From an uncultured Clostridia bacterium (lineage in GTDB: Bacteria > Bacillota > Clostridia > Lachnospirales > Lachnospiraceae), in assembly GCA_947174885.1 (NCBI GenBank), contig CAMWKO010000001.1, forward strand, positions 1 through 64,000: 64,000 nt of DNA. Reading direction: 5' to 3'. This document shows positions 27,208-36,612 of this stretch, piece after piece. The notes below the pieces were generated by a model. That model did no database searches. It saw nothing but the letters and a program-made list of their open reading frames with translations, and was not told where the DNA came from. The first letter of the stretch is position 1. The number at the start of each line of letters is the position of its first letter. The position numbers were made by a program, and so were the translations under genes.

Positions 27208-30200
27208 ATGAATAAATTAGAAAACGTAAAGAAATACTTTTATGAAAAAAGAAAGCTATTTGCAGGTGCGGCAATAATAGTCACCTTTTGTGCAGTTCTT
27301 ATATCTTTAATAGTAATGAATGTAATTAAGGCACAGGCATTAGACGAAATTACGACTTCATCAAATGAGAAGAATTATGAAATAACATCTGATAATGTGA
27401 ATATTACATTAAATGTAATAGATGGAAAATACACAATAGACGGTGGCGGAGCGTTAAGAAACAATGTTTCAATTATTATTCAGCCGGAAAATGAAAATAT
27501 AGCAAACGTTGAAATTGTTTTGAAAAATGTAAACATACAAAATTCATTGGATATACCCGTTATACAGTTTAATGCGGCTACGGCTGACAAGATTACTTCA
27601 TATACTTTATCGGTTGAGGGTGACTGCCGTCTTGAAAGTACAAGAGAAGGCGCAAAGAGTGCAGTTATAAGTGTACAGAGTGTTTCTGTTTCGATTATCA
27701 AACTGATGGAATATAAAGGAGTTGTGCGTGTTACAAAATTGTCGGATATACTTACTGAAACAGAAGTTAAATATGCTTCTGAATTAAGGATTACAAACAA
27801 TCCGGGGGCTACGGGAACACTTACATTGGTTACTGCAAGAAACAGCTATGGTGCAGCTATTGGTTCTAACGAGGCAAACAGTGATATAGAGTTGGAGTTA
27901 AGCGAGGGAGACCCAAGTCAGGATAAAGTATTTAATCCGCAATATCTGTTGAGGGAAGATGGAACTTCGTATGATACACCTCAAAATGCATTTGATTATT
28001 TAAATGAAAAATATAATACAAATTATTCCCATGATACAGTATTACAACAAGGTAAGGAGTTCTTTCTAAGTTCTACAGTGGATGCAGGGGATGTCACTAT
28101 AGATGGTGATGTTGAAATTAATATCAAGGGACAGGGTTATGGAGCCGGTATTGGTGGAGGCGGCAGTGAAACAGGTACTACGGCTTCAGGACGTGCAGGT
28201 GTTGTGAAATTAAATGCAGGTACAGTCGCTGTTAATATGCTTTCAGCTGCTCCTTGTATTGGTAGCGGACGTAACAGTGCAGGCGGAAATGTAAGCAGCG
28301 GAAACAATATTATTATAGAAGGCGGTTCATTATATATGAATGCAGCCGTTACCGAATATGACGGTACTTTACAGGATTCAAAAGGAAATAAGCTGTATTT
28401 ATTTGAAGTGGACCTAACTGATGACGGAGCAAAACCGGGATTTTCAGTAGATTATGAGGAATACAGCATTGATATTTCTGACAACAGATATATGAATACA
28501 TATTTGGTGGATGTAGAGTCAGAAAATAAAAATGCATCTGCTAAATTATCAGGTCTAAACTACAGATATGTAGGATGGGGACATGAAAACATATCAGAGA
28601 TTGGAATAGATAAAAATAAAACTGAAAATATGTTATATTTTTATCTGCCTGCTACACCTACAGCAGAACTTACAATTCTGCCTGACAGTTATATAAGTAC
28701 AGACCAGAATATAGAAGTATATTGGAAGAAAGCGAATGGTGATAGGGAGAAAATAGAAAAAAATCCCGAAAACAGATATGTATTGGCAGCAGAACAGAAT
28801 GCAGAGCTTAGAATTTATGATGTTCCAAATCAGATTAAGGTTTCAGGTGTGACTATTGGAAATCAGACATATCCTGTTACAAAAACTTCAGATGGTACTA
28901 ATGACTATTATCTGCTTTCATTTCTAATGCCAAGCACGGCTACAACCGCATTGGTAAACTATGAGGGTGAGATTGACATAGTATATCGTGACGGATTTAG
29001 TGAAAATGATGCAGATATTAGCAATCACGGATATGTGGCACCGGATGTAACGGTTTATAAATATGGCACGAGTATTTCACTACAGGCTCCTGCTATTACT
29101 GATTTAGTATTCGACGGTTGGTATATTACAGGAACAGATACAAAAATTACAGATATTAAATCAGTAGACGTCATATCATCAGATATATTGATTGACGGAA
29201 AAATAGATTTAACTGCTAAATGGAAATCTGTTGTAAGCTATGTATACTATATAAATAATCAGGAAAAGACAATTACAACTGCAGAATATCCATATGGCAG
29301 TTCATACCTGCTTGATCCAAATACAATTAATATAGAGCTTCCGAATATGGAAATATATGATTTTAAAGGATGGAGTGTTCCGACATCAGATAATGATTCA
29401 TATATCTGCTCAATAGAAAACGGAAATACATATTTTGACAATTCACTTACAAGTAATTTGAAAATTACTGCGTTATATGCAAGAAACAGATATTATATAT
29501 ATGTAGATAAAACATTTTTTGATGCTGCAAAAGTCGATTTGATGATGGGTAGCAGTGAACTCACATTTAGTGAAGATGAGTATACGGAAAATGGCATTAC
29601 ATACCGCAAAGCGTTAGTAACAGGAGCTGCCGGCAGTGTGACATTAAATATTGCTGCAAAGCTTGGATATGAAATTTCATCTGATAGTTTAAATGTAAGC
29701 ATTAGTAATGCTTCAGATGTGAGCGAAAACTGGAATGACAATTTTGTTTCATACGAGATGGGATTAGGCGATGATGATATATATGTTGTTAATAACAACA
29801 GTATGTTTATTCCAAAGACATATACTATTACATTTTATGACGGAATAAATAAACAAAAGCCATGGAAGGTAGTTGAATATACTGTTGAAAGTATGGAACT
29901 GCCAAAGAGTATTACGGATATACTCGGTGATGATGCAGAAGCTATCAAGACAAAATACGGCAAAGCTTATGAATTTTTAGGCTGGAAAGCCAATACAGGA
30001 TTGCTTGAGACTGACCCATATGTTACAAATGTAGATACATTAGGAAATTATATTTTTGTAGGTGTGTGGGAGTGGTCAGAAGCACATCCGCTTGATATAA
30101 CAGTATATGATGAGTATACAGGCAATGTCTGCGACTATATCGGAGCAATTCCTTATTTATATGATATTACTTCCGGAGTCAAGACACCTATTGAGGCAAT

Positions 30201-31569
30201 AGAGATTTATGATGAAGAAACAGGTGTTACAAAGAATGTTATTTATGTAGTTCCCGGTGATAATGTATATATAGAGCTTGTTGCATTGGACAGTGCCGGA
30301 AATTATATGAAGAATGAGGATGGAAGCTATAAGGTTATTCAAATCGGTAAAGGAATTACTTTTGCAAAGATAGAAGATGCTCCAAATGACTATACCATCA
30401 GATACAGATATGAGAGCAAGAACTTAGAAGATGCAATTAAGAAAATCAGAGCAAATAAACAGTATATAACAGTACCGGATGATGTGAATGTTGAATCTGA
30501 TATAAGCGTTGATGTAAGAATTAAGCTTACGCAGTTTACAATTCAATATTGGGATTTACGGGGATATGAAACCTCAAATCCAACTACATATACTATATTT
30601 GATGAATTTGATTTCAAGCCATTACTTGAAAATGTAGGATGGCATCTTGTAGTGTCAGATAAGGACGATACAAATTATGATGATGTTACAACAACTCCTA
30701 TTACAGGTATAAATAAGTGGTCAACAGGTAATTTAGTATTAAAAGCTGATTGGCAGTATGGCTATACAGGATTTTATAATATTAATATTTTGGTAGATAA
30801 TGATGAAAAAGGCATTGTTGAAATTATTTCGCCATCAGAAGATGGATATAGGGAAAAACAAAGTATATTCCTAAGTGTACAGTGTGAAAAGGGCTACAGA
30901 TTAAAGTCAAATTCGCTTGTATATACAAAGGTAAATTCTCTTGAAACATATAGCCTGCTATCAAGAAATATAAGAGCGGTGGAATTACCTGTAATAATTG
31001 CTCAGGTAAATGAGGCAGCGGGACTTTACCTCTTTATGATGCCGGGTAGTGATATAGAGATTACTGCTGAATTTGAGCTTGAAGTATATAACATCAACTA
31101 CAATGATATGGATGAGGGGGTGATTAACCGTAATCCTGTTTCATATACAATAGAAGATGAAATTATTCTTACAGCACCTGTTCGTGAGGGCTATATTTTC
31201 AAGGGATGGAGAGATGAAAACGGAAATATAGTCACAAAGATAAAGAACGGAGTTGGCGATATTGACTTAACTCCAAGCTGGGAAGCTGTTTCAAAGGATG
31301 ATATTACTGCAGATAAAGATTATAATTCAAAAGATGATAACAAAAATGATACAAATGGAGAAGATGAAACTACAAAAAATATGTTTATTGGTAGTGGAAG
31401 CCTTGGTGGTGGACAGTATGTTCAAACCGGTGACAATACAAATATTATAAGATTAGTTTTAATACTGGTTTGTGCAGCAGTTATATTACTATTTGTTGTT
31501 ATTAAGACTAAGAAAAATGATGATAATGACGACGAAGAAAATCAGGATATAAGTAATGAACATATATAA
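27208..31569 (+). CDS. Large repeat-containing cell-surface protein with sortase-like C terminus
   Basis: 1453 residues. The N-terminal hydrophobic segment (about 17-40) is a signal or anchor. The first third resembles right-handed beta or carbohydrate-binding surface domains with glycine-rich stretches (YGAGIGGGGSETG). Several InlB B-type (Listeria-Bacteroides) repeats follow, recognisable by FDGWYI, FKGWSVP, FLGWKAN and FKGWRDENG. A QTGD motif near residue 1405, a hydrophobic helix at about 1415-1434 and a KTKKN tail look like a variant sorting signal, so it may be fixed to the wall by a sortase or simply stay in the membrane. AAGGAGGG precedes the ATG. Likely an adhesin; the ligand is unknown. 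Confidence 0.85.
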   Translation: MNKLENVKKYFYEKRKLFAGAAIIVTFCAVLISLIVMNVIKAQALDEITTSSNEKNYEITSDNVNITLNVIDGKYTIDGGGALRNNVSIIIQPENENIANVEIVLKNVNIQNSLDIPVIQFNAATADKITSYTLSVEGDCRLESTREGAKSAVISVQSVSVSIIKLMEYKGVVRVTKLSDILTETEVKYASELRITNNPGATGTLTLVTARNSYGAAIGSNEANSDIELELSEGDPSQDKVFNPQYLLREDGTSYDTPQNAFDYLNEKYNTNYSHDTVLQQGKEFFLSSTVDAGDVTIDGDVEINIKGQGYGAGIGGGGSETGTTASGRAGVVKLNAGTVAVNMLSAAPCIGSGRNSAGGNVSSGNNIIIEGGSLYMNAAVTEYDGTLQDSKGNKLYLFEVDLTDDGAKPGFSVDYEEYSIDISDNRYMNTYLVDVESENKNASAKLSGLNYRYVGWGHENISEIGIDKNKTENMLYFYLPATPTAELTILPDSYISTDQNIEVYWKKANGDREKIEKNPENRYVLAAEQNAELRIYDVPNQIKVSGVTIGNQTYPVTKTSDGTNDYYLLSFLMPSTATTALVNYEGEIDIVYRDGFSENDADISNHGYVAPDVTVYKYGTSISLQAPAITDLVFDGWYITGTDTKITDIKSVDVISSDILIDGKIDLTAKWKSVVSYVYYINNQEKTITTAEYPYGSSYLLDPNTINIELPNMEIYDFKGWSVPTSDNDSYICSIENGNTYFDNSLTSNLKITALYARNRYYIYVDKTFFDAAKVDLMMGSSELTFSEDEYTENGITYRKALVTGAAGSVTLNIAAKLGYEISSDSLNVSISNASDVSENWNDNFVSYEMGLGDDDIYVVNNNSMFIPKTYTITFYDGINKQKPWKVVEYTVESMELPKSITDILGDDAEAIKTKYGKAYEFLGWKANTGLLETDPYVTNVDTLGNYIFVGVWEWSEAHPLDITVYDEYTGNVCDYIGAIPYLYDITSGVKTPIEAIEIYDEETGVTKNVIYVVPGDNVYIELVALDSAGNYMKNEDGSYKVIQIGKGITFAKIEDAPNDYTIRYRYESKNLEDAIKKIRANKQYITVPDDVNVESDISVDVRIKLTQFTIQYWDLRGYETSNPTTYTIFDEFDFKPLLENVGWHLVVSDKDDTNYDDVTTTPITGINKWSTGNLVLKADWQYGYTGFYNINILVDNDEKGIVEIISPSEDGYREKQSIFLSVQCEKGYRLKSNSLVYTKVNSLETYSLLSRNIRAVELPVIIAQVNEAAGLYLFMMPGSDIEITAEFELEVYNINYNDMDEGVINRNPVSYTIEDEIILTAPVREGYIFKGWRDENGNIVTKIKNGVGDIDLTPSWEAVSKDDITADKDYNSKDDNKNDTNGEDETTKNMFIGSGSLGGGQYVQTGDNTNIIRLVLILVCAAVILLFVVIKTKKNDDNDDEENQDISNEHI

Positions 31570-31727
31570 AGGGAAATTCGTTTCGCAGTAAAAATATGGA
31601 TTAGCGAAATTGTATGTGTTTATAATTTAATTATTGTAGGAGAAAAGGCTGAAAGATGATTTCAACCTTGAGTTTGTGTTTTAATCGGGAGTGAAGGAAC
31701 TTCTGATTGGAACATTAGGAGGAAAAA

Positions 31728-33173
31728 ATGAAGAAACTAAAAATTTTTAACAGTTCTAAATTAAATGCCAGCGATATGATACTTATGGTAGTATTAATTG
31801 TATCAGCAGCAGTATTGTTTGTTATGTCTATGTCCAGCTATAGCGATACATATGATACATCAATTTCATATACAAAAGATACATTATCCGAAAAGACAGT
31901 TCAATGTGCAAATGAAATTGAAGCACAGTTTAATGAGAAATTTGCGTTGCTTGAATATATAGCTACATTGCCGGAGATAAATGAGATGAAGTGGGCGAAT
32001 CAATACAAGTATATTAAAGGCAAAGAAGCAACGTTAGGTTTTGAACATTTGTTTATAATGGATATGACAGGACATGGATATTATGTAAGAGAAAATACTA
32101 TACAGGATCAATCAGGAGAACAGTTTTTTCAGGATGTTATGAATAATGATAAGTTCATAACAGAGCCATTTATGGATTATAATAACAATAAGTCAATTAC
32201 AACTCTTTGTGTATCAATCTATAAGGGTGGTAAAAAAGTGGGTGTTCTTTGTGGTGCCATGGATTTATCAAAGGTATATGATTTGGTAGAAAATATGCAG
32301 ACAGGAGAAGATGGTCTGGCAGCAGTTATAAATGAAGCTGGTGAGTATGTAGCCAGTTCAGATATGACACAGGTACATAGAAAACTCAATATTATAACTT
32401 ATTATCAGGATAGCAGTAAACATGATATTTCATTTATTAACGATAATTTAAATACTTTAGAGGATGTTACGGGTGAAATTACAATTGATGGTGTAAATTA
32501 CTATGCAGGCATTACAAATATAGAGAACTGCTCATGGAAGCTTATACTTACAGTATCTAAGGCTGATTCAATCGGGCAGATGGACAATATTCTCTATACT
32601 CAGATTGCAGCAGTTATAATTCTTGTAGTTATTATCTTAGTAACTGTTAGATTTATTGCAAAGCTTATGAAGAAAGAGCGTATGGCATTTATTGATTCTC
32701 TTACAGGTATTAGTAATCGTGCCAGATGTACAATTATTATGGAAAAGCTGGAAACGCATAAAAAAGATTCTGTAATGATAGTAAGCTTTGACTTAAATGA
32801 TTTTAAGCAGATTAATGATGATTATGGTCATAAACAAGGTGATAATGCACTAAAGACATTTGCCAAAATATTGAATAAGACGTTTGGTAAAACAGGTTTT
32901 ATCGGAAGAATGGGTGGAGATGAATTTATAGCAATTCTATTGAATACAACTCAGGAAGAATATGAAAAACTTATTGCGGATATGAAGAATTTAATTAATT
33001 CAGAAAACTCAAACCGCAATCAGAAGTATGTTATTTCACCATCTTATGGAAATGCCATAAGACCTGAAAATGCTCCGGATGAGTTTACTATTCATAAATT
33101 GTATGAAGAAGCAGATAAGAAGATGTATGTATACAAGGATGTTTATAAATCAATGAAGAAGGAAAATGCATAA
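31728..33173 (+). CDS. Membrane diguanylate cyclase with outer sensor (Cache-like) domain
   Basis: Makes cyclic di-GMP from two GTP. 481 residues: helix at about 17-36, an outside domain of about 250 residues of the dCache type (SQEQFFQDVM- and TTLCVSIYKGGKKVGVLCGAMDLSKV-like features), helix at about 285-310, then a GGDEF domain with the intact catalytic motif GGDEF at 396-400 after DSLTGISNR. The product-inhibition RxxD site is absent (GKTG at that place), so it is probably not feedback-inhibited there. AGGAGG precedes the ATG. It follows the giant surface protein by 158 bp, a hint that c-di-GMP controls adhesion. Confidence 0.93.
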   Translation: MKKLKIFNSSKLNASDMILMVVLIVSAAVLFVMSMSSYSDTYDTSISYTKDTLSEKTVQCANEIEAQFNEKFALLEYIATLPEINEMKWANQYKYIKGKEATLGFEHLFIMDMTGHGYYVRENTIQDQSGEQFFQDVMNNDKFITEPFMDYNNNKSITTLCVSIYKGGKKVGVLCGAMDLSKVYDLVENMQTGEDGLAAVINEAGEYVASSDMTQVHRKLNIITYYQDSSKHDISFINDNLNTLEDVTGEITIDGVNYYAGITNIENCSWKLILTVSKADSIGQMDNILYTQIAAVIILVVIILVTVRFIAKLMKKERMAFIDSLTGISNRARCTIIMEKLETHKKDSVMIVSFDLNDFKQINDDYGHKQGDNALKTFAKILNKTFGKTGFIGRMGGDEFIAILLNTTQEEYEKLIADMKNLINSENSNRNQKYVISPSYGNAIRPENAPDEFTIHKLYEEADKKMYVYKDVYKSMKKENA

Positions 33174-33214
33174 AATATTATTATAATAGCTTGTATTTAA
33201 TTTTATTAAAAACC

Positions 33215-33263
33215 AAAAAGGCTGTCAAAAAAATATAATATATTTTTTTGACAGCCTTTTTCT
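33215..33263. terminator. Bidirectional terminator after the diguanylate cyclase
   Basis: Near-perfect long palindrome: AAAAAGGCTGTCAAAAAAATA and its complement to 33261, with A and T runs on both sides, 40 bp after the cyclase stop codon. Confidence 0.85.
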
Positions 33264-33331
33264 GTACGCCATATGAACTCCATATTGATATTTTATAATG
33301 TAGGAGTAAAGGAGGTACAGGAGAAAACATA

Positions 33332-33463
33332 ATGAATATATTTAGCCAGCTAGCACATACAGATGGAAAATGTGTAATTATTGTTACACATTCTAAAGAG
33401 GTTTCCTTCTATGCAGATGAACTATGGAGTCTTAGTAAAGGCAGTTTTGTTCCTGAAAAGTAA
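33332..33463 (+). pseudogene. C-terminal remnant of an ABC transporter ATPase
   Basis: A 43-residue frame, MNIFSQLAHTDGKCVIIVTH..., with IIVTHSKEV that matches the switch-histidine region of MacB/LolD-type ATPases, then a typical tail (YADELWSLSKG). Everything before the H loop, including both Walker motifs, is missing. It retains a good ribosome site (AAAGGAGG), so a short peptide may still be made. It is probably the residue of a deleted exporter gene near the cotJ operon. Confidence 0.7.
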
Positions 33464-33563
33464 ATGGTAATAGAACATGCCGATATGGTTTTTGTATTAC
33501 TTTTAGAACCTAATAGTACAATTTGAATATAATTATATTGTAAATAATTTGAAAGGTAAAAGT

Positions 33564-33749
33564 ATGAATAATAATATGAATTGTGGTTGTGATAGCAAAA
33601 TGACTGACAAAATAAATATGCCTATTGCTATGGCTTATGTTCCATGGCAGGAATTCCAGAACATTGACAATTTTAAAAAGGGCTATCATAACGGTACTAT
33701 TTTTAAAGATTTAAACAAGCCATTTTTAGGAGGTAGAATTTCAAGATGA
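33564..33749 (+). CDS. cotJA: Spore coat protein CotJA
   Basis: Small inner spore-coat component, 61 residues from ATG 33564, with a GAAAGG site 7 nt upstream; an in-frame TTG at 33549 is less likely. The core MPIAMAYVPWQEFQNI followed by GTIFKDLNKPFLGGR is the family signature. It overlaps cotJB by ATGA. In Bacillus subtilis the cotJ operon is transcribed by sigma E in the mother cell. A partial match to the sigma E minus 10 element (AGTACAAT) lies about 40 bp upstream, too weak to be sure. Confidence 0.92.
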   Translation: MNNNMNCGCDSKMTDKINMPIAMAYVPWQEFQNIDNFKKGYHNGTIFKDLNKPFLGGRISR

Positions 33750-34198
33750 ATAATATGAATAATATGAATAATATGAATAACTGTAATTGCAGATGCAATC
33801 AAAACAGATTTTCTAATTCTAATTATAATCCTAATTCTAATTATAATTCTAATTCTGCCTCTAACTCTAATTCTAATTCATCATCAGAGATTGGCAGATA
33901 CTCAAGATATATATCTTCAATGTGTAATCAGGTTGCCTTTGAAGATATGGCTAAATGTGACTTGATGGAACATTTTCAATTTATTAGCTTTGCAATAGAT
34001 GATTTGCGTCTGTTTTTAGATACTCATCCTTGTAATAGAGAAGCTTTAGAATATATAGGTGAATTAATGAAGATTAGACATACAGCTTTAAAAATATATA
34101 CAAAAAAATATGGTCCTATATATTCCTATAATATAGATGTTGAAGATGGCTGGACCTGGAATGAACAGCCTCTGCCATGGTCAAAGGGAGGTATGTAA
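33746..34198 (+). CDS. cotJB: Spore coat protein CotJB with Asn-rich N-terminal extension
   Basis: The CotJB domain fills the last 90 residues (LMEHFQFISFAIDDLRLFLDTH, then YGPIYSYNIDVEDGWTWNEQPLPW). The first 50 residues are unusual: four MNN repeats from a 9-bp DNA repeat, a small Cys cluster (NCNCRCNQN) and Asn/Ser-rich runs. Bacterial CotJB proteins are often about 90 residues, so this extension is extra and prone to slippage. It overlaps cotJA and is followed 2 bp later by the truncated cotJC. Confidence 0.92.
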   Translation: MNNMNNMNNMNNCNCRCNQNRFSNSNYNPNSNYNSNSASNSNSNSSSEIGRYSRYISSMCNQVAFEDMAKCDLMEHFQFISFAIDDLRLFLDTHPCNREALEYIGELMKIRHTALKIYTKKYGPIYSYNIDVEDGWTWNEQPLPWSKGGM

Positions 34199-34200
34199 AA

Positions 34201-34314
34201 ATGTGGAGTTATGAAAAAAGATTACAGTATCCTGTTAATATCAAGACAAGAGATCCTAAGATTGCACAGATTGTAATAAGCCAATACGGCGGGCTGTATT
34301 GTTTTAAGGTATAA
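34201..34314 (+). pseudogene. cotJC: cotJC interrupted by the prophage (N-terminal part)
   Basis: The frame starts MWSYEKRLQYPVNIK and continues to IVISQYGG, matching the N terminus of CotJC, a manganese-catalase-like spore coat enzyme of roughly 190 residues. After the glycine pair the match ends; six unrelated residues and a stop follow at 34312-34314. The expected continuation (xDGELAASLRYL-like) is absent. The serine recombinase gene ends only 30 bp further on, so the prophage entered here. A GGGAGG site precedes the ATG. If the element is excised, the gene should be restored. Confidence 0.9.
34282..34302. other. Left attachment site (attL) of the prophage, approximate
   Basis: The point where cotJC similarity stops, around the GGCGGG at 34288-34293. 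Large serine recombinases exchange strands at a 2-bp core, so only a very short duplication is expected and the exact core cannot be fixed without the right end. Confidence 0.65.
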
Positions 34315-34321
34315 TCAGAGA

Positions 34322-34350
34322 AAAGCCCTAAAATAAGGGCTTTCTTATTT
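34322..34350. terminator. Terminator between cotJC fragment and integrase
   Basis: Stem AAAGCCCT (34322-34329) and AGGGCTTT (34336-34343) with a T-rich tail, in the 30-bp gap between two convergent genes; it can serve both strands. Confidence 0.7.
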
Positions 34351-35799
34351 ATAATTTATAAGGAAAATATCTATAGACTCTGTTTTTTTATCATAAACTA
34401 CATGATCCACAATAGAACGAAAAGAATTAGCCTTTTGTTCATATGAGTAATTATCCGATTCAATAATATCACATACAGACTTAATTGTTAATTTGTAATC
34501 GTCAATATTTTCTTTTGAAACTGACCTCTTTGCTTCTTCAATCCTGGAGATTAAATCCTGCTTCTCAGCTTCTAATAATGTTTTAGATTCTTTATATTCT
34601 TCCAATGTATCAATACCATCTCTGTATGCTCTTTTGATTCGTTCTTCTTTTTTAGATATATTATTTAAGCTTTTTTCAAGTGTTTCAATTATAGCAGCAG
34701 TATCAGATGATGATTTTATGATAGAAGTATATTGTATATTATCTGAATCTAATATAACACGCAGCTTATTGACAATAGACTTTTCTATAAAATCACTTTT
34801 AATGTGATGTGACACAGTACATAGTCCATGATTATATCCGGAGCATTGCCAACCAGGAGCATTCTTATAATATTGAATAGCTAATGACCTGCCACAGTCG
34901 GAACATTTAAGCATAGATGATAGCCAATGCTTGGTATGTCCTATAGGTCTGGCACGTTTTCTCTTACGGATGATTAACTGCTCCTGAACAGAATTAAAAT
35001 CATCTTCAGATATAAGAGGTTCATGTATGCCATCAGATATAATCCATTCTTCTTTAGCTTTAATGGTATGAGTTTCATGGTGTTGTCTGTTCCAACGGAC
35101 TTTACCCATATAGAATGGATTTTCAAGTATATATGTAATAGAGCGTGGCCGGAATTGATTTCCCTTTTTAGTTTTAATACCAAGCTTGTTAAGCTCACAG
35201 GCGATTACAAATTGTGATTTGCCGGATAAGTAGTCAGCAAATATATTTTTGATAATTGGTGCATCCTGATTAGGTACCGGTATACCGTCTTTCATGTCAT
35301 ATCCCATAGGTGTTTGTGCCTGATATCCACCCCTTACAGCTTTTTCTTTCATTCCACGCATTACTTCCCCGGATAGATTGTAGGAATAAAATTCATCATT
35401 CCACTCAATAATCATTTCAATGAGCCTGCCATACATACCTTCCATAATAGGCTCACTCACTGATAAAACATCAATATTATATTTCTTTCGTAACATTCCC
35501 TTGTAGAAGGCAGCTTCATCCTGATTTCTTGCAAATCTTGAAAATTTCCATACTAATATTGCCTCAAATGGTTTGGGTGTAGTTTTCGCTGTGGCAATCA
35601 TTTGTTGAAAAGCCGGTCTTTTATCTGCTCTTTTTCCGGAGATACCTTCTTCTTCTATAAATGTATATTCAGGAAGTAATATATATCCATTTGCAGATGC
35701 ATATTTTTTAAGTTCTTTTAGCTGAGAAGCAGGGGAGAGTTCTTCCTGCTTGTCGGTAGATACCCGAATATATCCGGCACAGAATTTAGTTTCGGTCAT
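34345..35799 (-). CDS. int: Large serine recombinase (phage integrase)
   Basis: Site-specific recombinase of 484 residues. Resolvase domain at 1-150 with nucleophile Ser14 (GYIRVSTDKQ), then the recombinase domain (GYQAQTPMGYDMKDG... ENPFYMGKVRW), a zinc ribbon (CSDCGRSL, then CSGYNHGLC) and a long coiled coil, which in this class controls direction of recombination. Excision needs a separate directionality factor, which I cannot identify here. AAAGGA lies upstream of ATG 35799; an in-frame TTG at 35817 coincides with it. Its position just inside the insertion in cotJC marks it as the enzyme that made the insertion. Confidence 0.95.
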   Translation of the reverse strand: MTETKFCAGYIRVSTDKQEELSPASQLKELKKYASANGYILLPEYTFIEEEGISGKRADKRPAFQQMIATAKTTPKPFEAILVWKFSRFARNQDEAAFYKGMLRKKYNIDVLSVSEPIMEGMYGRLIEMIIEWNDEFYSYNLSGEVMRGMKEKAVRGGYQAQTPMGYDMKDGIPVPNQDAPIIKNIFADYLSGKSQFVIACELNKLGIKTKKGNQFRPRSITYILENPFYMGKVRWNRQHHETHTIKAKEEWIISDGIHEPLISEDDFNSVQEQLIIRKRKRARPIGHTKHWLSSMLKCSDCGRSLAIQYYKNAPGWQCSGYNHGLCTVSHHIKSDFIEKSIVNKLRVILDSDNIQYTSIIKSSSDTAAIIETLEKSLNNISKKEERIKRAYRDGIDTLEEYKESKTLLEAEKQDLISRIEEAKRSVSKENIDDYKLTIKSVCDIIESDNYSYEQKANSFRSIVDHVVYDKKTESIDIFLINYK

Positions 35800-35899
35800 A
35801 GAAACACATCCTTTCAAAATTTCTAAGAATGTGCTATACTTCTAAAGTAACACATCCTTAATAATATTTCACACTTTTATTAGGGTTTGTAGAGTTATT

Positions 35900-35928
35900 A
35901 TAGCTCCCTGATGATATCAGGGAGCTAT
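35900..35928. terminator. Hairpin between integrase and NYN gene
   Basis: Perfect 13-bp stem ATAGCTCCCTGAT / ATCAGGGAGCTAT with a 3-nt loop, directly after the stop of the NYN gene. No long T run on the reverse strand, so terminator strength is uncertain. Confidence 0.55.
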
Positions 35929-35931
35929 TTG

Positions 35932-36594
35932 TTATGTGTGTTGTTTATTAAATAAAGCATCACAGGTCCTAAGACCATCAATATGTTCAAATAAGTCAGG
36001 CTTTATTTTCGCACCTAAAGAGTCTAAAATAAAATCAATACCTTCACGTCTTGCTAATTTAGCAGCAGAAACAAAGTCACTATCACCAGAAACAAGAACA
36101 ATTTGGTCTACTTGCTTTTTGTATGCCATAGAGGAAATATCTAAACCTATTTTCATATCAACTCCCTTTTGTTCTATTTGAATACTAAAATCATTTTCTT
36201 TTAAATCCTCAAATTTAATAGTGTTATTACACATTTTCTTTACGATTTCAGGTCTTATAGTATAATGTGCTTGTTCATCTGCCAATTTTCCCAATCGTAA
36301 GGCAAATTTACGTTTTCTTTTTAATTCGTTAAAGAAATCATCTGTCCATTTATATAAATCAGTTTTAGCTAGATCGACTTGTTTTTTTAGAAATGGATGA
36401 TAGACTTTCTTTGATGAGGGGGGACAATCATAGTAAAATATTCTATATAAATAGTTTTTTTCACCATGTGTGTTTAAATGTCGTTTACAATAAGCTGCTA
36501 ATTCAATAGCACGTTGTTCAGGGGTTTTATCACCCATTACACTTTGTGCTCTTCGGCGGTAAAAACCACCATCTACTAATATTGCTGTTTTCAT
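35932..36594 (-). CDS. NYN-domain (PIN-like) probable ribonuclease
   Basis: 220 residues. The fold is shown by ILVDGGFYRRR at the N terminus (Asp8), the central GVDMKIGLDISSMAYKKQVD and LVSGDSDFVSAAKLARREG, which supply the acidic metal-binding cluster of NYN nucleases. Such proteins cut RNA in processing, defence or toxin systems. GGAGG lies 5 nt before ATG 36594. The gene has its own promoter, a perfect palindrome at the start site and a leader terminator. Located beside the integrase in the lysogen-expressed arm, so it may be a superinfection or defence factor; that role is inferred. Confidence 0.85.
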   Translation of the reverse strand: MKTAILVDGGFYRRRAQSVMGDKTPEQRAIELAAYCKRHLNTHGEKNYLYRIFYYDCPPSSKKVYHPFLKKQVDLAKTDLYKWTDDFFNELKRKRKFALRLGKLADEQAHYTIRPEIVKKMCNNTIKFEDLKENDFSIQIEQKGVDMKIGLDISSMAYKKQVDQIVLVSGDSDFVSAAKLARREGIDFILDSLGAKIKPDLFEHIDGLRTCDALFNKQHT

Positions 36595-36612
36595 ATGTGC
36601 CTCCAAATAAAT

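Noticed and set aside
31656-31694. Leader peptide before the diguanylate cyclase
   Set aside because: A 12-codon frame with a ribosome-like site, but no repeated codons and no clear attenuator beside it.
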